Shown: positions 34,589 through 42,732 of the stretch, in pieces
How positions within the stretch are numbered: the stretch's first letter is position 1
Layout: each line of letters begins with the position of its first letter
Source: Streptomyces sp. PsTaAH-137
GTDB taxonomy: Bacteria > Actinomycetota > Actinomycetes > Streptomycetales > Streptomycetaceae
NCBI RefSeq assembly: GCF_003259365.1
Contig: NZ_QLLY01000001.1
Coordinates: forward strand, 124,001 to 188,000
Direction: 5' to 3'
Length of the DNA: 64,000 bases
Program-made: the position numbers and the translations under genes
Notes under the pieces: model-generated
Told to the model about the DNA's origin: nothing
The model's input: only the letters and a program-made list of their open reading frames with translations
The model's database searches: none

Positions 34589-34600
34589 GAGGGACTCACC

Positions 34601-36298
34601 TCACTTGTACATCGTCTGGTTCATGGTTCCGGGGGCGTACGCGTCCGGATCGACCCAGACGTTGATCAGGGACGGCTTGCCCGACTTGCGCGCGCGGCGC
34701 AGCGCGGGAGCGATGTCGGCCGGATCGCTGACCTCTTCGCCGTAACCGCCGAGCATCTGGGCGAACTTGTCGTAGTGGACGTCGCCGAGGGTGTTTCCGA
34801 CGCGCTCGCGCGCGTCGCCGTACTTGGCCTTCTGGCCGTACCGGATCTGGTTCATCGAGGAGTTGTTGCCGACGATCCCGACGAAGGGCAGGTCGTAGCG
34901 CACGAGCGTCTCGAAGTCCCAGCCCGTGAGGGAGAACGCGCCGTCGCCGAAGAGCGCCACGACCTCCTTGTCGGGCCGCGCCTGCTTGGCGGCGAGGACG
35001 AACGGGATGCCGACGCCGAGGGTGCCGAGCGGCCCCGGGTCCATCCAGTGCCCCGGCGACTTGGGCTGGACGACCTGACCGGAGAAGGTGACGATGTCGC
35101 CGCCGTCACCGATATAGATCGAGTCCTCGGTGAGGAAGTCGTTGATCTCGCTGACCAGGCGGTACGGATGGATGGGGGAGGCGTCGGAGCGCAGGTTCGG
35201 CAGCCGCTTCTCGATGGCCGTCTGTTCGGCGGCGCGCAGTTCGTCGAGCCATTCCTTGCGCCTTGCGGCGCCCCCGTTGATCCGTCCCGAGGCGGCCTCG
35301 GTGACGGACTTCAGGACGAGGCCGGCGTCGCCGACGATCCCGAGGTCGATGTCGCGGTTCTTGCCGACGGTGCGGTAGTCGAGGTCGATCTGGACGACGG
35401 TCGCGTCCGGCGACAGCCGCTTGCCGTAGCCCATCCGGAAGTCGAAGGGCGTGCCGACGATGACGATGAGGTCGGCGTTGGAGAACGCGTAACGGCGCGA
35501 CAGCTGAAAGTGGTGCGGGTCGCCGGGCGGCAGGGTGCCGCGGCCCGCACCGTTCATGTAGGCGGGCACGTTCAGGGTGCGCACCATGTCGATGGCGGCC
35601 TCCGTGCCGCGCGTCGTCCACACCTGGCTGCCCAGCAGGATCGCCGGCTTCTCGGCGTGCACCAGCAGGTCGGCGAGCTTCTCGATCGCCTCCGGGTCGC
35701 CCGCCGACTTGGTGGAGGCCCGGTACCGGCCCGCCTTCGGGACACGCGCCTTGTCCACCGGCACCTTGGCGTCGAGCACGTCCCGGGGTATCTCGAGGAA
35801 GGAGGGCCCGGGCGCTCCGTGGTAGCACTCGCGGAACGCCATGGACACCATGTCGGCGGCGCGCGCGGTGTCCGGCACCGTCGCCGCGAACTTGGTGATG
35901 GGCGTCATCATGTCGACGTGCGGAAGGTCCTGCAGAGACCCCATCTTGTGCTGCGTGTGGGCGCCTTGGCCGCCGATGAGCAGCATCGGTGACTCCGCGC
36001 GGAAGGCGTTCGCGACACCGGTGACCGCGTCCGTGGTGCCGGGGCCCGCCGTGACCACCGCGCAGCCCGGCTTGCCGGTGATGCGGGCGTATCCGTCCGC
36101 CGCGTGCGCGGCGACCTGTTCATGGCGCACGTCGACGACCTCGATGCCCTCGTCGACGCAACCGTCGTAGATGTCGATGATGTGGCCGCCGCACAGGGTG
36201 TAGATGACCTCCACCCCCTCGGCCTTCAGTGCCTTGGCGACCAGATGGCCTCCGGAGATCTGCTCCTGGCCGTTGTCCGCGGTGGACGACTGGGGCAT
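34601..36298 (-). CDS. Thiamine-diphosphate enzyme, oxalyl-CoA decarboxylase/2-hydroxyacyl-CoA lyase family
   Basis: A 565-residue ThDP enzyme with all three domains. E60 in [15 protein letters not shown] is the catalytic Glu of the PYR domain, and the PP domain has [14 protein letters not shown] followed by IVGNNSSMN, the Mg-ThDP motif. The length is like that of oxalyl-CoA decarboxylase (about 568). Sequence details such as [20 protein letters not shown] differ from canonical Oxc, and such proteins are often annotated as acetolactate synthases. The frc-ligase-OFA operon makes decarboxylation of oxalyl-CoA to formyl-CoA and CO2 the likely reaction; 2-hydroxyacyl-CoA lyase activity is the main alternative. 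The gene heads the operon. Confidence 0.82.
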   Translation of the reverse strand: MPQSSTADNGQEQISGGHLVAKALKAEGVEVIYTLCGGHIIDIYDGCVDEGIEVVDVRHEQVAAHAADGYARITGKPGCAVVTAGPGTTDAVTGVANAFRAESPMLLIGGQGAHTQHKMGSLQDLPHVDMMTPITKFAATVPDTARAADMVSMAFRECYHGAPGPSFLEIPRDVLDAKVPVDKARVPKAGRYRASTKSAGDPEAIEKLADLLVHAEKPAILLGSQVWTTRGTEAAIDMVRTLNVPAYMNGAGRGTLPPGDPHHFQLSRRYAFSNADLIVIVGTPFDFRMGYGKRLSPDATVVQIDLDYRTVGKNRDIDLGIVGDAGLVLKSVTEAASGRINGGAARRKEWLDELRAAEQTAIEKRLPNLRSDASPIHPYRLVSEINDFLTEDSIYIGDGGDIVTFSGQVVQPKSPGHWMDPGPLGTLGVGIPFVLAAKQARPDKEVVALFGDGAFSLTGWDFETLVRYDLPFVGIVGNNSSMNQIRYGQKAKYGDARERVGNTLGDVHYDKFAQMLGGYGEEVSDPADIAPALRRARKSGKPSLINVWVDPDAYAPGTMNQTMYK

Positions 36299-36390
36299 GG
36301 CGAAGTCCCGTCCCTTCGTAGGGGATTGGCGAGCCGCTTCGGCCGAGGTTCAGCACGGCTGGAGCACGGCTCTCGTGCGTCGCTCGTACA

Positions 36391-36417
36391 TTGCATACAG
36401 TCGACGAATACTGTATG
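36391..36417. promoter_or_regulatory. Operator-like inverted repeat between oxc-type and sucC-like genes
   Basis: CATACAG (36394-36400) and CTGTATG (36411-36417) are perfect inverted 7-bp half-sites 10 bp apart, in the 188-bp divergent promoter region. TTGCATACAGTCGACGAAT at 36391-36409 resembles the element at 2147-2165. This is a probable binding site for the FCD GntR regulator, controlling both directions. Confidence 0.65.
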
Positions 36418-36486
36418 AACCTTGTTATCCCGCATCCGATGGGTGGTGTCCAGGGGGCGTGCGGCACTTTCAAGTCAGGAGCCGAA

Positions 36487-37620
36487 ATGGACCTGTACGA
36501 ACACCAGGCAAGGGAACTCTTCGCGGAACACGGCATCTTGGTGCCGCGCGCGGAGATCACCGACTCCTCGAAGGAAGCGCGCGAGATCGCCCGCAGGCTC
36601 GGCGGGCGTGTCGTCGTCAAGGCCCAGGTCAGGACCGGTGGGCGGGGCAAGGCCGGCGGCGTGAAGGTGGCCGCCGACCCGGCCGCCGCCGAGCTCACGG
36701 CACGTCAGATCCTCGGCATGGACATCAAGGGCCACACCGTCGGCACGGTGATGCTGGCCCAACCGGTCGACATCGAGGACGAGTTCTACGTCTCCTACGT
36801 GCTCGACCGCACCGCCGGAACCTTCCTCGCCATTGCGTCCGCCGAGGGCGGCATGGAGATCGAGGAGGTCGCCGCCGCACGGCCCGAAGCCGTAGCCCGG
36901 ATCCCCGTCGACCCGGCGGAGGGCGTCACCACGGCTACAGCCGCACGGATCGCCGAGGCCGCCGGACTGCCACCGCAGACCGTCGACGTCCTCGTACGCC
37001 TCTGGAACGTCCTCACCCGCGAGGACGCCGTCCTGGTGGAGGTGAACCCCCTGGTGCGCACCGCGCAGGGACAGATCCTCGCCCTCGACGGCAAGGTCAC
37101 CCTCGACGACAACGCCCGCTTCCGGCGCGAGCGCTGGGGCGCCCAGGAGACCGCGCACGACGACCCGCTGGAGGCGGAAGCGGCCGCCAAGGGCCTCAAC
37201 TACGTCAAGCTCGACGGCGAGGTCGGCATCATCGGCAACGGCGCGGGACTGGTCATGTCCACCCTCGACGTCGTCGCCGGCTGCGGCGCCCGCCCCGCCA
37301 ACTTCCTCGACATCGGCGGCGGCGCCTCCGCCCGGACGATGGCCGACGGACTGAACGTCATCCTCTCCGACCCGTCCGTGAAGTCCGTCCTCGTGAACGT
37401 CTTCGGCGGCATCACCGCCTGCGACGCGGTCGCCGACGGCATCGTCAGCGCCCTCGACAGCGTCCGGCTGACCAAGCCGCTCGTCGTCCGGCTCGACGGC
37501 AACAACGCCGCCCGGGGCCGCGCCGTCCTCGACTCCCGCGCCCACCCGCTGATCCAGCAGGTGCCCACCATGGACGGCGCCGCGCGCCGCGCCGCCGAAC
37601 TCGCGACCGACGTCGACTGA
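36487..37620 (+). CDS. Succinyl-CoA ligase beta subunit-like protein (SucC paralogue)
   Basis: A 377-residue ATP-grasp protein. [17 protein letters not shown] opens the family; [20 protein letters not shown] is the nucleotide-binding segment, [13 protein letters not shown] carries metal ligands, and [20 protein letters not shown] and [13 protein letters not shown] are signature regions. With the SucD-like neighbour it should form an alpha-beta ligase joining an acid to CoA with ATP or GTP. It is divergent from the oxalyl-CoA-type gene and shares the operator region, so the true substrate may be oxalate or another organic acid rather than succinate; a TCA copy would normally sit elsewhere. The ATG follows CAGGAG. 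Confidence 0.88.
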   Translation: MDLYEHQARELFAEHGILVPRAEITDSSKEAREIARRLGGRVVVKAQVRTGGRGKAGGVKVAADPAAAELTARQILGMDIKGHTVGTVMLAQPVDIEDEFYVSYVLDRTAGTFLAIASAEGGMEIEEVAAARPEAVARIPVDPAEGVTTATAARIAEAAGLPPQTVDVLVRLWNVLTREDAVLVEVNPLVRTAQGQILALDGKVTLDDNARFRRERWGAQETAHDDPLEAEAAAKGLNYVKLDGEVGIIGNGAGLVMSTLDVVAGCGARPANFLDIGGGASARTMADGLNVILSDPSVKSVLVNVFGGITACDAVADGIVSALDSVRLTKPLVVRLDGNNAARGRAVLDSRAHPLIQQVPTMDGAARRAAELATDVD

Positions 37621-37631
37621 GGAGACCGGAC

Positions 37632-38516
37632 ATGGCCATCTATCTCACCCAGGAGAGCAAGGTTCTCGTCCAGGGCATGACGGGCGCCGAAGGCATGAAG
37701 CACACCAGCCGGATGCTCGCCGCGGGCACGAACGTGGTCGGCGGCGTCAACCCCCGCAAGGCCGGCCGCACCGTCGACTTCGACGACCGGGCCGTCCCCG
37801 TCTTCGGCGGCGTCGCGGACGGTATGGCCCGCACCGGCGCCGACGTCACCGTCCTCTTCGTCCCGCCCGCCTACGCCAAGGCCGCCGTCGTCGAGGCGGC
37901 CGACGCCGGCATCCCCCTCGCCGTCGTCATCACCGAGGGCATCCCGGTCCACGACTCCGTCGCCTTCCACGCGTACGCCCGGAGCAAGGGCACCCGCGTC
38001 ATCGGCCCCAACTGCCCCGGCCTGATCACACCGGGCGAGTCCAACGCGGGCATCATCCCCGCCGACATCACCAAACCCGGCCGCATCGGACTCGTCTCCA
38101 AGTCCGGCACCCTCACCTACCAACTCATGTACGAGCTCCGGGACATCGGCTTCTCGACATGTGTCGGCATCGGCGGCGACCCCGTCGTCGGCACCAGCCA
38201 CATCGACTGCCTCGCCGCGTTCCAGGACGACCCGGAGACCGAACTGGTCGTCCTCATCGGGGAGATCGGCGGCGACGCGGAGGAGCGGGCGGCGGCGTAC
38301 ATCCGCGACCACGTCACCAAGCCCGTCGTCGCCTACATCGCCGGGTTCACCGCCCCCGAAGGCAGGACCATGGGGCACGCCGGAGCCATCGTCTCCGGCT
38401 CCTCGGGTACCGCGCGGGCCAAGAAGGAGGCGCTGGAAGCGGTCGGTGTGCGGGTCGGCTCGACACCGACCGAGACGGCACGGCTCGTGACGGAGTGCCT
38501 CGCCGACGGCGAGTGA
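37632..38516 (+). CDS. Succinyl-CoA ligase alpha subunit-like protein (SucD paralogue)
   Basis: A 294-residue CoA-binding subunit. The N-terminal [20 protein letters not shown] and [15 protein letters not shown] are classic SucD motifs, and H249 in [13 protein letters not shown] is the phospho-histidine. It starts 11 bp after the beta gene. The pair probably activates an organic acid in the oxalate locus. Retention of all catalytic elements argues for an active enzyme. Confidence 0.89.
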   Translation: MAIYLTQESKVLVQGMTGAEGMKHTSRMLAAGTNVVGGVNPRKAGRTVDFDDRAVPVFGGVADGMARTGADVTVLFVPPAYAKAAVVEAADAGIPLAVVITEGIPVHDSVAFHAYARSKGTRVIGPNCPGLITPGESNAGIIPADITKPGRIGLVSKSGTLTYQLMYELRDIGFSTCVGIGGDPVVGTSHIDCLAAFQDDPETELVVLIGEIGGDAEERAAAYIRDHVTKPVVAYIAGFTAPEGRTMGHAGAIVSGSSGTARAKKEALEAVGVRVGSTPTETARLVTECLADGE

Positions 38517-38657
38517 CGCGATTCATACGTGCCGACCGCCGTTCCCCGTACGGTCCTTGGCATACGGGAGGTGTCCAGCGGGCACCTCCCGTCCACAGCA
38601 CCAACAGCCAGCAAGACGCCCGCCCCGACTGTGCACCGTGAGCGGAGACCGAACGCA

Positions 38658-40193
38658 ATGGCAACCACCCTCAAAGCAGGAACGTCCTGGAACGACGCCT
38701 GGCAGCGCTGCCTCGGCGCGGCCCCCGAGGCCTTCCGTGACGACCGCGTCCTCAACCTCTGGAACGGCGACTGGCAGGCCGACGGCCGTACGCTGCCCGC
38801 CACCACCCCCGTCGACGGCAGCCCCATCGCAGGCCCGCCGCGCCTCGACGCCGACACCGCCCACCAGGCCGTACGCGCCTCCCTCGACCAGCACCGCGCC
38901 TGGCGGCACGTACCCCTGAACGAACGCCGCGCCCGCGTCGCCGCCACCCTCGACGCCCTCACCCAGCACCGCGAACTGCTCGCCCTGCTCCTCGTCTGGG
39001 AGATCGGCAAGCCGTGGCGGCTCGCCCAGGCCGACGTCGACCGGGCCATCGACGGAGTGCGCTGGTACGTCGACGGCATCGACGAACTCCTGGGCGACCG
39101 CACGCCGTTGGCCGGGCCGGTGTCCAACATCGCCAGCTGGAACTATCCGATGAGCGTGCTCGTTCACGCCATGCTGGTGCAGGCACTGGCAGGAAACGCG
39201 GTCATCGCCAAGACCCCGACCGACGGCGGTGTCTCCTGTCTGACCCTGGCCTGCGCCCTCGCCGCCCGCGAGGGGATCCCCGTCACCCTCGTCAGCGGCA
39301 GCGGCGGGCAGCTCTCCCAGGCGCTGGTGCGGGCGCCCGAGATCGGCTGCGTCTCCTTCGTCGGCGGCCGTGACACCGGCGCGGCCGTGGCCACCGCCGT
39401 CGCCGACCTCGGCAAGCGGCACATCCTCGAACAGGAAGGACTCAACACCTGGGGCATCTGGAACCACACGGACTGGGACGCGCTGACAGCCGCGATCCCC
39501 AAGCTCTTCGACTACGGCAAGCAGCGCTGCACCGCCTACCCGCGGTTCGTCGTGCAGCGCGACGCCTTCGACGCGTTCCTCGCCGCGTACCTGCCCGCGG
39601 TGCGCACCCTGCGCGTCGGACACCCGCTCGCCGTCGAGGACGCCGAGGACCCGTACCCGCAGCTCGACTTCGGCCCGCTCATCAACGCGGCCAAGGCCAA
39701 GGAACTCACCGACCAGGTCGGCGAGGCGATCGACCGCGGCGCCGTGCCGCTGCACCGCGCCGTCCCCGACCCGGACCGCTTCCTGCCGGGCCAGGACACC
39801 AGCGCCTACGTCCATCCGGTGACGCTCCTCGGCCCGCCCCCGTCCTCGCCGCTGCACCACGCGGAACCCTTCGGCCCGGTCGACACCATCGTCCTGGTCG
39901 ACACGGAGGCGGAGCTGCTCGCGGCCATGAACGCGTCGAACGGCGCCCTGGTCGCGACCCTCTCCACCGACGGCGAGGAAACCTACGAGCGGCTCGCCCC
40001 GCAGATCCGCGCCTTCAAGGTCGGCCACGGCAAGCCCCGCTCGCGCGGCGACCGCGACGAACTGTTCGGCGGCTTCGGGGCGTCCTGGCGCGGCGCGTTC
40101 GTCGGCGGCGAGCTGCTGGTGCGCGCCGTCACGCAGGGACCGGCGGGGGAGCGGCTGCCCGGGAACTTCCCCGACTACCACCTGATGCCGTGA
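38658..40193 (+). CDS. Aldehyde dehydrogenase superfamily protein
   Basis: A 511-residue ALDH. SNIASWNYPMSVLVHAML carries the conserved Asn, E258 lies in HILEQEGLNTWGIW and C291 in YGKQRCTAYPRF, 33 residues apart as expected for general base and nucleophile. The usual LGGK and GQ-C contexts are altered (EQEGLN, GKQRC), so it belongs to an outlying subfamily. It is 141 bp downstream of sucD-like and may be the last member of the oxalate/organic-acid transcription unit. Glyoxylate or another short aldehyde is a reasonable guess; sequence does not fix it. Confidence 0.85.
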   Translation: MATTLKAGTSWNDAWQRCLGAAPEAFRDDRVLNLWNGDWQADGRTLPATTPVDGSPIAGPPRLDADTAHQAVRASLDQHRAWRHVPLNERRARVAATLDALTQHRELLALLLVWEIGKPWRLAQADVDRAIDGVRWYVDGIDELLGDRTPLAGPVSNIASWNYPMSVLVHAMLVQALAGNAVIAKTPTDGGVSCLTLACALAAREGIPVTLVSGSGGQLSQALVRAPEIGCVSFVGGRDTGAAVATAVADLGKRHILEQEGLNTWGIWNHTDWDALTAAIPKLFDYGKQRCTAYPRFVVQRDAFDAFLAAYLPAVRTLRVGHPLAVEDAEDPYPQLDFGPLINAAKAKELTDQVGEAIDRGAVPLHRAVPDPDRFLPGQDTSAYVHPVTLLGPPPSSPLHHAEPFGPVDTIVLVDTEAELLAAMNASNGALVATLSTDGEETYERLAPQIRAFKVGHGKPRSRGDRDELFGGFGASWRGAFVGGELLVRAVTQGPAGERLPGNFPDYHLMP

Positions 40194-40417
40194 TCACGCG
40201 GACCTCCGCCCGGCGGGCCTAGCGGCCGATCCGCCCACCGACGGCGAAACCCGAGGTCGAAGCCCCTTTCCGTGCACTGACGCGATCATGCGGTCACGCA
40301 CGGTGAAGGGGTGCCGGCCGGTCTCCGGCGGGCGGATACGCGGGTGAAGGGCACCCGCAAGTCTTGGTATTGTTGTCCATGTCGCCGCGGGCATCGCCTC
40401 GCGAGCGCCAACACCTT

Positions 40418-40502
40418 GTCCGGGTGGCGGAATGGCAGACGCGCTAGCTTGAGGTGCTAGTGCCCTTTATCGGGCGTGGGGGTTCAAGTCCCCCCTCGGA
40501 CA
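40418..40502 (+). tRNA. tRNA-Leu (anticodon GAG), copy 1
   Basis: The 85-nt gene has acceptor stem GTCCGGG pairing with CTCGGAC, anticodon arm CTAGC-TTGAGGT-GCTAG with anticodon GAG (reads CUC/CUU), a long variable arm (TGCCCTTTATCGGGCG) typical of class II tRNA, and T-arm GGGGGTTCAAGTCCCCC. The CCA end is not encoded (ACACA follows). Confidence 0.97.
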
Positions 40503-40525
40503 CACAGGGCCACACAGGTGGCCGG

Positions 40526-40557
40526 AGTGCCGATCGGAAGAGATTCCGGTCGGCACT
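40526..40557 (+). terminator. Stem-loop downstream of the first tRNA-Leu
   Basis: AGTGCCGATCGGAA and TTCCGGTCGGCACT form a stem with one G-T pair around GAGA. It is followed by TCT but no long T-run. It is a likely terminator or processing signal for the first tRNA. Confidence 0.6.
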
Positions 40558-40673
40558 TCTGCGTTGTGCGGACGCTCCGCAAGAGGGGCGTTTATGCAGG
40601 TGAGAGGTGCCGCGAAGTCTTGGTATGGTTCTCCGTGTCGCCGCGGGCATCGCCCCGTGAGCGCCGACACCTT

Positions 40674-40758
40674 GTCCGGGTGGCGGAATGGCAGACGCGC
40701 TAGCTTGAGGTGCTAGTGCCCTTTATCGGGCGTGGGGGTTCAAGTCCCCCCTCGGACA
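40674..40758 (+). tRNA. tRNA-Leu (anticodon GAG), copy 2
   Basis: Identical to copy 1 over all 85 nt by eye: same acceptor, anticodon, variable and T arms. In this copy the discriminator A is followed by CCA (40759-40761), so the 3' CCA is encoded, unlike copy 1. Confidence 0.97.
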
Positions 40759-40789
40759 CCAGTAACCAGCAGCATCCAGTTGTACGAAG

Positions 40790-40825
40790 GCCCCGGCCGG
40801 GAGCGATCCCGGGCCGGGGCTTTTT
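40790..40825 (+). terminator. Intrinsic terminator after the second tRNA-Leu
   Basis: GCCCCGGCC (40790-40798) pairs with GGCCGGGGC (40812-40820) and is followed by TTTTT: a classic rho-independent terminator. Confidence 0.92.
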
Positions 40826-40890
40826 GCTGTCCGCTCACCCCGCCCGGTCACCCTTGTCCCTTCACCCTCACGAAGTCGATAAGCCGACCT

Positions 40891-40918
40891 TTGACATCCC
40901 CCAAGCCTCCCGTATACC
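40891..40918 (+). promoter_or_regulatory. Probable sigma-70-type promoter of the peptide ABC operon
   Basis: TTGACA (40891-40896), a 16-bp spacer and TATACC (40913-40918), about 60 bp before the binding-protein GTG start. It matches the HrdB-type -35/-10 consensus well. Confidence 0.6.
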
Positions 40919-40978
40919 GTCCACGCCCAGATGGGCTCACGCAGTGGACGCGAGGGTCGATGGCGATAGGTGGATACG

Positions 40979-42610
40979 GTGAACTCCGAGGCCGGCGGAC
41001 GGTTCAGCAGGCGTGGTGTGCTGCGGATGACGGGAGCGGGCGCCGGTGTGCTCGCCGCGTCCATGGTCGTCTCCGCGTGTTCGCCCCAGCGTAAGGACGA
41101 CGGCGCGGACGGAACGGCCGCCCGGGGCACGGACACGCCCGTCGACAAGCTCACCCTGGCGCTGCCCTCGTCGCTGTCCAGCCTCGACATCAGCCGTGAG
41201 GCGGGCATCCTCAACTACCTGGTGGCCGCGCTCGTCCAGGAGTCCCTGCTCGCGGTGAGCCCCACCGGAGAGCTGGAGCCCGGGCTCGCCACGTCCTGGA
41301 AGCAGCCCGACGCCAAGACGTACGTGTACACGCTGCGTTCCGGCGCCACGTTCTCCGACGGCGCCGAGGTCACCACCGACGACGTCATCGCCTCCATCGA
41401 GGCCGCCCGCGCCGAGGGCAGCGCCCTCGCCTACGCCTGGGCGAACGTGGCCTCGGTGAAGGCCACCGGCGACCGCGAGATCACGATCAGGCTGAAGACG
41501 GCGGACGCCGCGTTCGCCTGGACCCCGACGCCCGGCACCCTGCTCATCAGCAGCAAGGCGTTCCTGGCCGAGAACAAGGGCAAGGTCGGCACCGCCAAGA
41601 CCCTGCTCCTCGGCACCGGCGCCTACAAGGTGACCTCGTTCGTGCCCGACGACCACGTGCAGTTGGAGCGCAACGGCGACTGGTGGGGCGACACCCCCTC
41701 GGTGCGGACGCTGAAGCTGTCGTTCATCCCCGACGCGGGCACCCGCCTCGTGGCCATGAAGTCCGGCTCCGTCGACGGCGCCCTGAACCTGCCCTCCGAC
41801 GAGGCCCGCAGCTGGGAGTCGACGGCCGAGGTCACCTACACCGGCGACCGTTCCGTCGTCGCGCTGGCCTTCGACACCGCCAAGGCCCCCTTCGACGACG
41901 TGCACGTACGCCGCGCGTTCGCGTACGCCGCCGACCGGTCCGGCATGGTCCGCGGCATCCTGCACGGCAAGGCCGAGGTCGCCTCGACGCTCGTGTCCCC
42001 GCAGATGTGGGGCGCCCTGCTCGACGAGAGCAAGGTCAAGCGCGGCTACGCGGCACTGCCCGCCTTCGACCACAGCATCAAGGCCGCCAAGGCGGAACTG
42101 GCCAAGTCGCGGCACAAGGACGGCTTCAGCCTCGACCTCTCGTATCCCAACAGCGGCCCGCAGCTCGGCAAGGCGGCGCTCGCCCTCGCCGACGCGCTCA
42201 AGGAACTGGGCATCACGCTCAAGGTCAAGGAGGTCACGCTGGAGCAGTGGATCGCCGACCTGGTGCCGGGCAAGAAGCCGTTGCAGTTCCTCTGGTACTT
42301 CCCCGTGACCGGCGACCCCGCCGAGCTGACGGACTCGTACCTCGCGAGCGCGGCCTCGGCGACGAACCTGCCGCACTACGAGAACAGCGACGTCGACGAC
42401 GCGCTGGCCCGCGCCAAGACGGAGACCGGCAAGGCGGAGCGCGGCCGGCTGCTCCTCGGCGCGCTCCAGGACGCGGCGCCCGACCTGCCGTACCTGCCGC
42501 TGTGGTGGGCGCAGACCGCGACGGCCCTCGCGAAGGAGTACGTCTTGGAGGAGCCCGGCGCGTTCGCCCTCGTCGGCCCCTGGGCGACCCGCGTCAAGAA
42601 GACCGCCTGA
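40979..42610 (+). CDS. ABC transporter substrate-binding lipoprotein, peptide/nickel type (family 5)
   Basis: A 543-residue SBP_bac_5 protein. The signal has RRGVLRMTGAGAGVLAAS and the lipobox VVSAC, so it is a surface lipoprotein. LEPGLATSWKQPDAKTYVYT and VRRAFAYAADRSGMVRGIL are characteristic of OppA/DppA/NikA proteins. The GTG at 40979 follows AGGTGG at 5 nt and is preferred over the GTG at 40970. It heads an operon with an S9 peptidase, two permeases and a fused ATPase, so short peptides are the likely cargo, with glycosides or metal chelates possible. Confidence 0.88.
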   Translation: MNSEAGGRFSRRGVLRMTGAGAGVLAASMVVSACSPQRKDDGADGTAARGTDTPVDKLTLALPSSLSSLDISREAGILNYLVAALVQESLLAVSPTGELEPGLATSWKQPDAKTYVYTLRSGATFSDGAEVTTDDVIASIEAARAEGSALAYAWANVASVKATGDREITIRLKTADAAFAWTPTPGTLLISSKAFLAENKGKVGTAKTLLLGTGAYKVTSFVPDDHVQLERNGDWWGDTPSVRTLKLSFIPDAGTRLVAMKSGSVDGALNLPSDEARSWESTAEVTYTGDRSVVALAFDTAKAPFDDVHVRRAFAYAADRSGMVRGILHGKAEVASTLVSPQMWGALLDESKVKRGYAALPAFDHSIKAAKAELAKSRHKDGFSLDLSYPNSGPQLGKAALALADALKELGITLKVKEVTLEQWIADLVPGKKPLQFLWYFPVTGDPAELTDSYLASAASATNLPHYENSDVDDALARAKTETGKAERGRLLLGALQDAAPDLPYLPLWWAQTATALAKEYVLEEPGAFALVGPWATRVKKTA

Positions 42611-42732
42611 CCGGAACCACCCCTGCGCGGTCCGGCCGGACCGCCCCTCGACCGCGTGTGCCGGGTGCACCCCCGCATCCCCCTCCCGCGCCCGGCACAC
42701 GCACCCCACCAGGCACCACGAACGGACCGAGC

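Larger units (their letters stand above)
40359..40758 (+). repeat. Tandem duplication containing two tRNA-Leu genes
   Basis: Units 40359-40502 and 40615-40758 align at a constant 256-bp offset. Each starts AAGTCTTGGTAT, includes the same 59-bp upstream flank with scattered substitutions, and ends at the tRNA. The intervening 112 bp carries a stem-loop. The 224-bp gap 40194-40417 before the first tRNA holds no gene. Confidence 0.85.

Noticed and set aside
31133..35992. Plus-strand open frame of 1619 codons opposite the ligase, frc and ThDP genes
   Set aside because: Antisense shadow of three well-conserved enzymes; Arg/Gly/Val-rich with no motif.
40194..40650. Two similar small minus-strand frames around the tRNA genes
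   Set aside because: Their similarity comes entirely from the duplicated tRNA flank; no ribosome-binding site or domain is seen.
40359..40758. Integration (att) site or island boundary at the tRNA-Leu pair
   Set aside because: There is no integrase or recombinase nearby and no partial tRNA repeat. The duplication includes upstream flanks, which fits simple tandem duplication.
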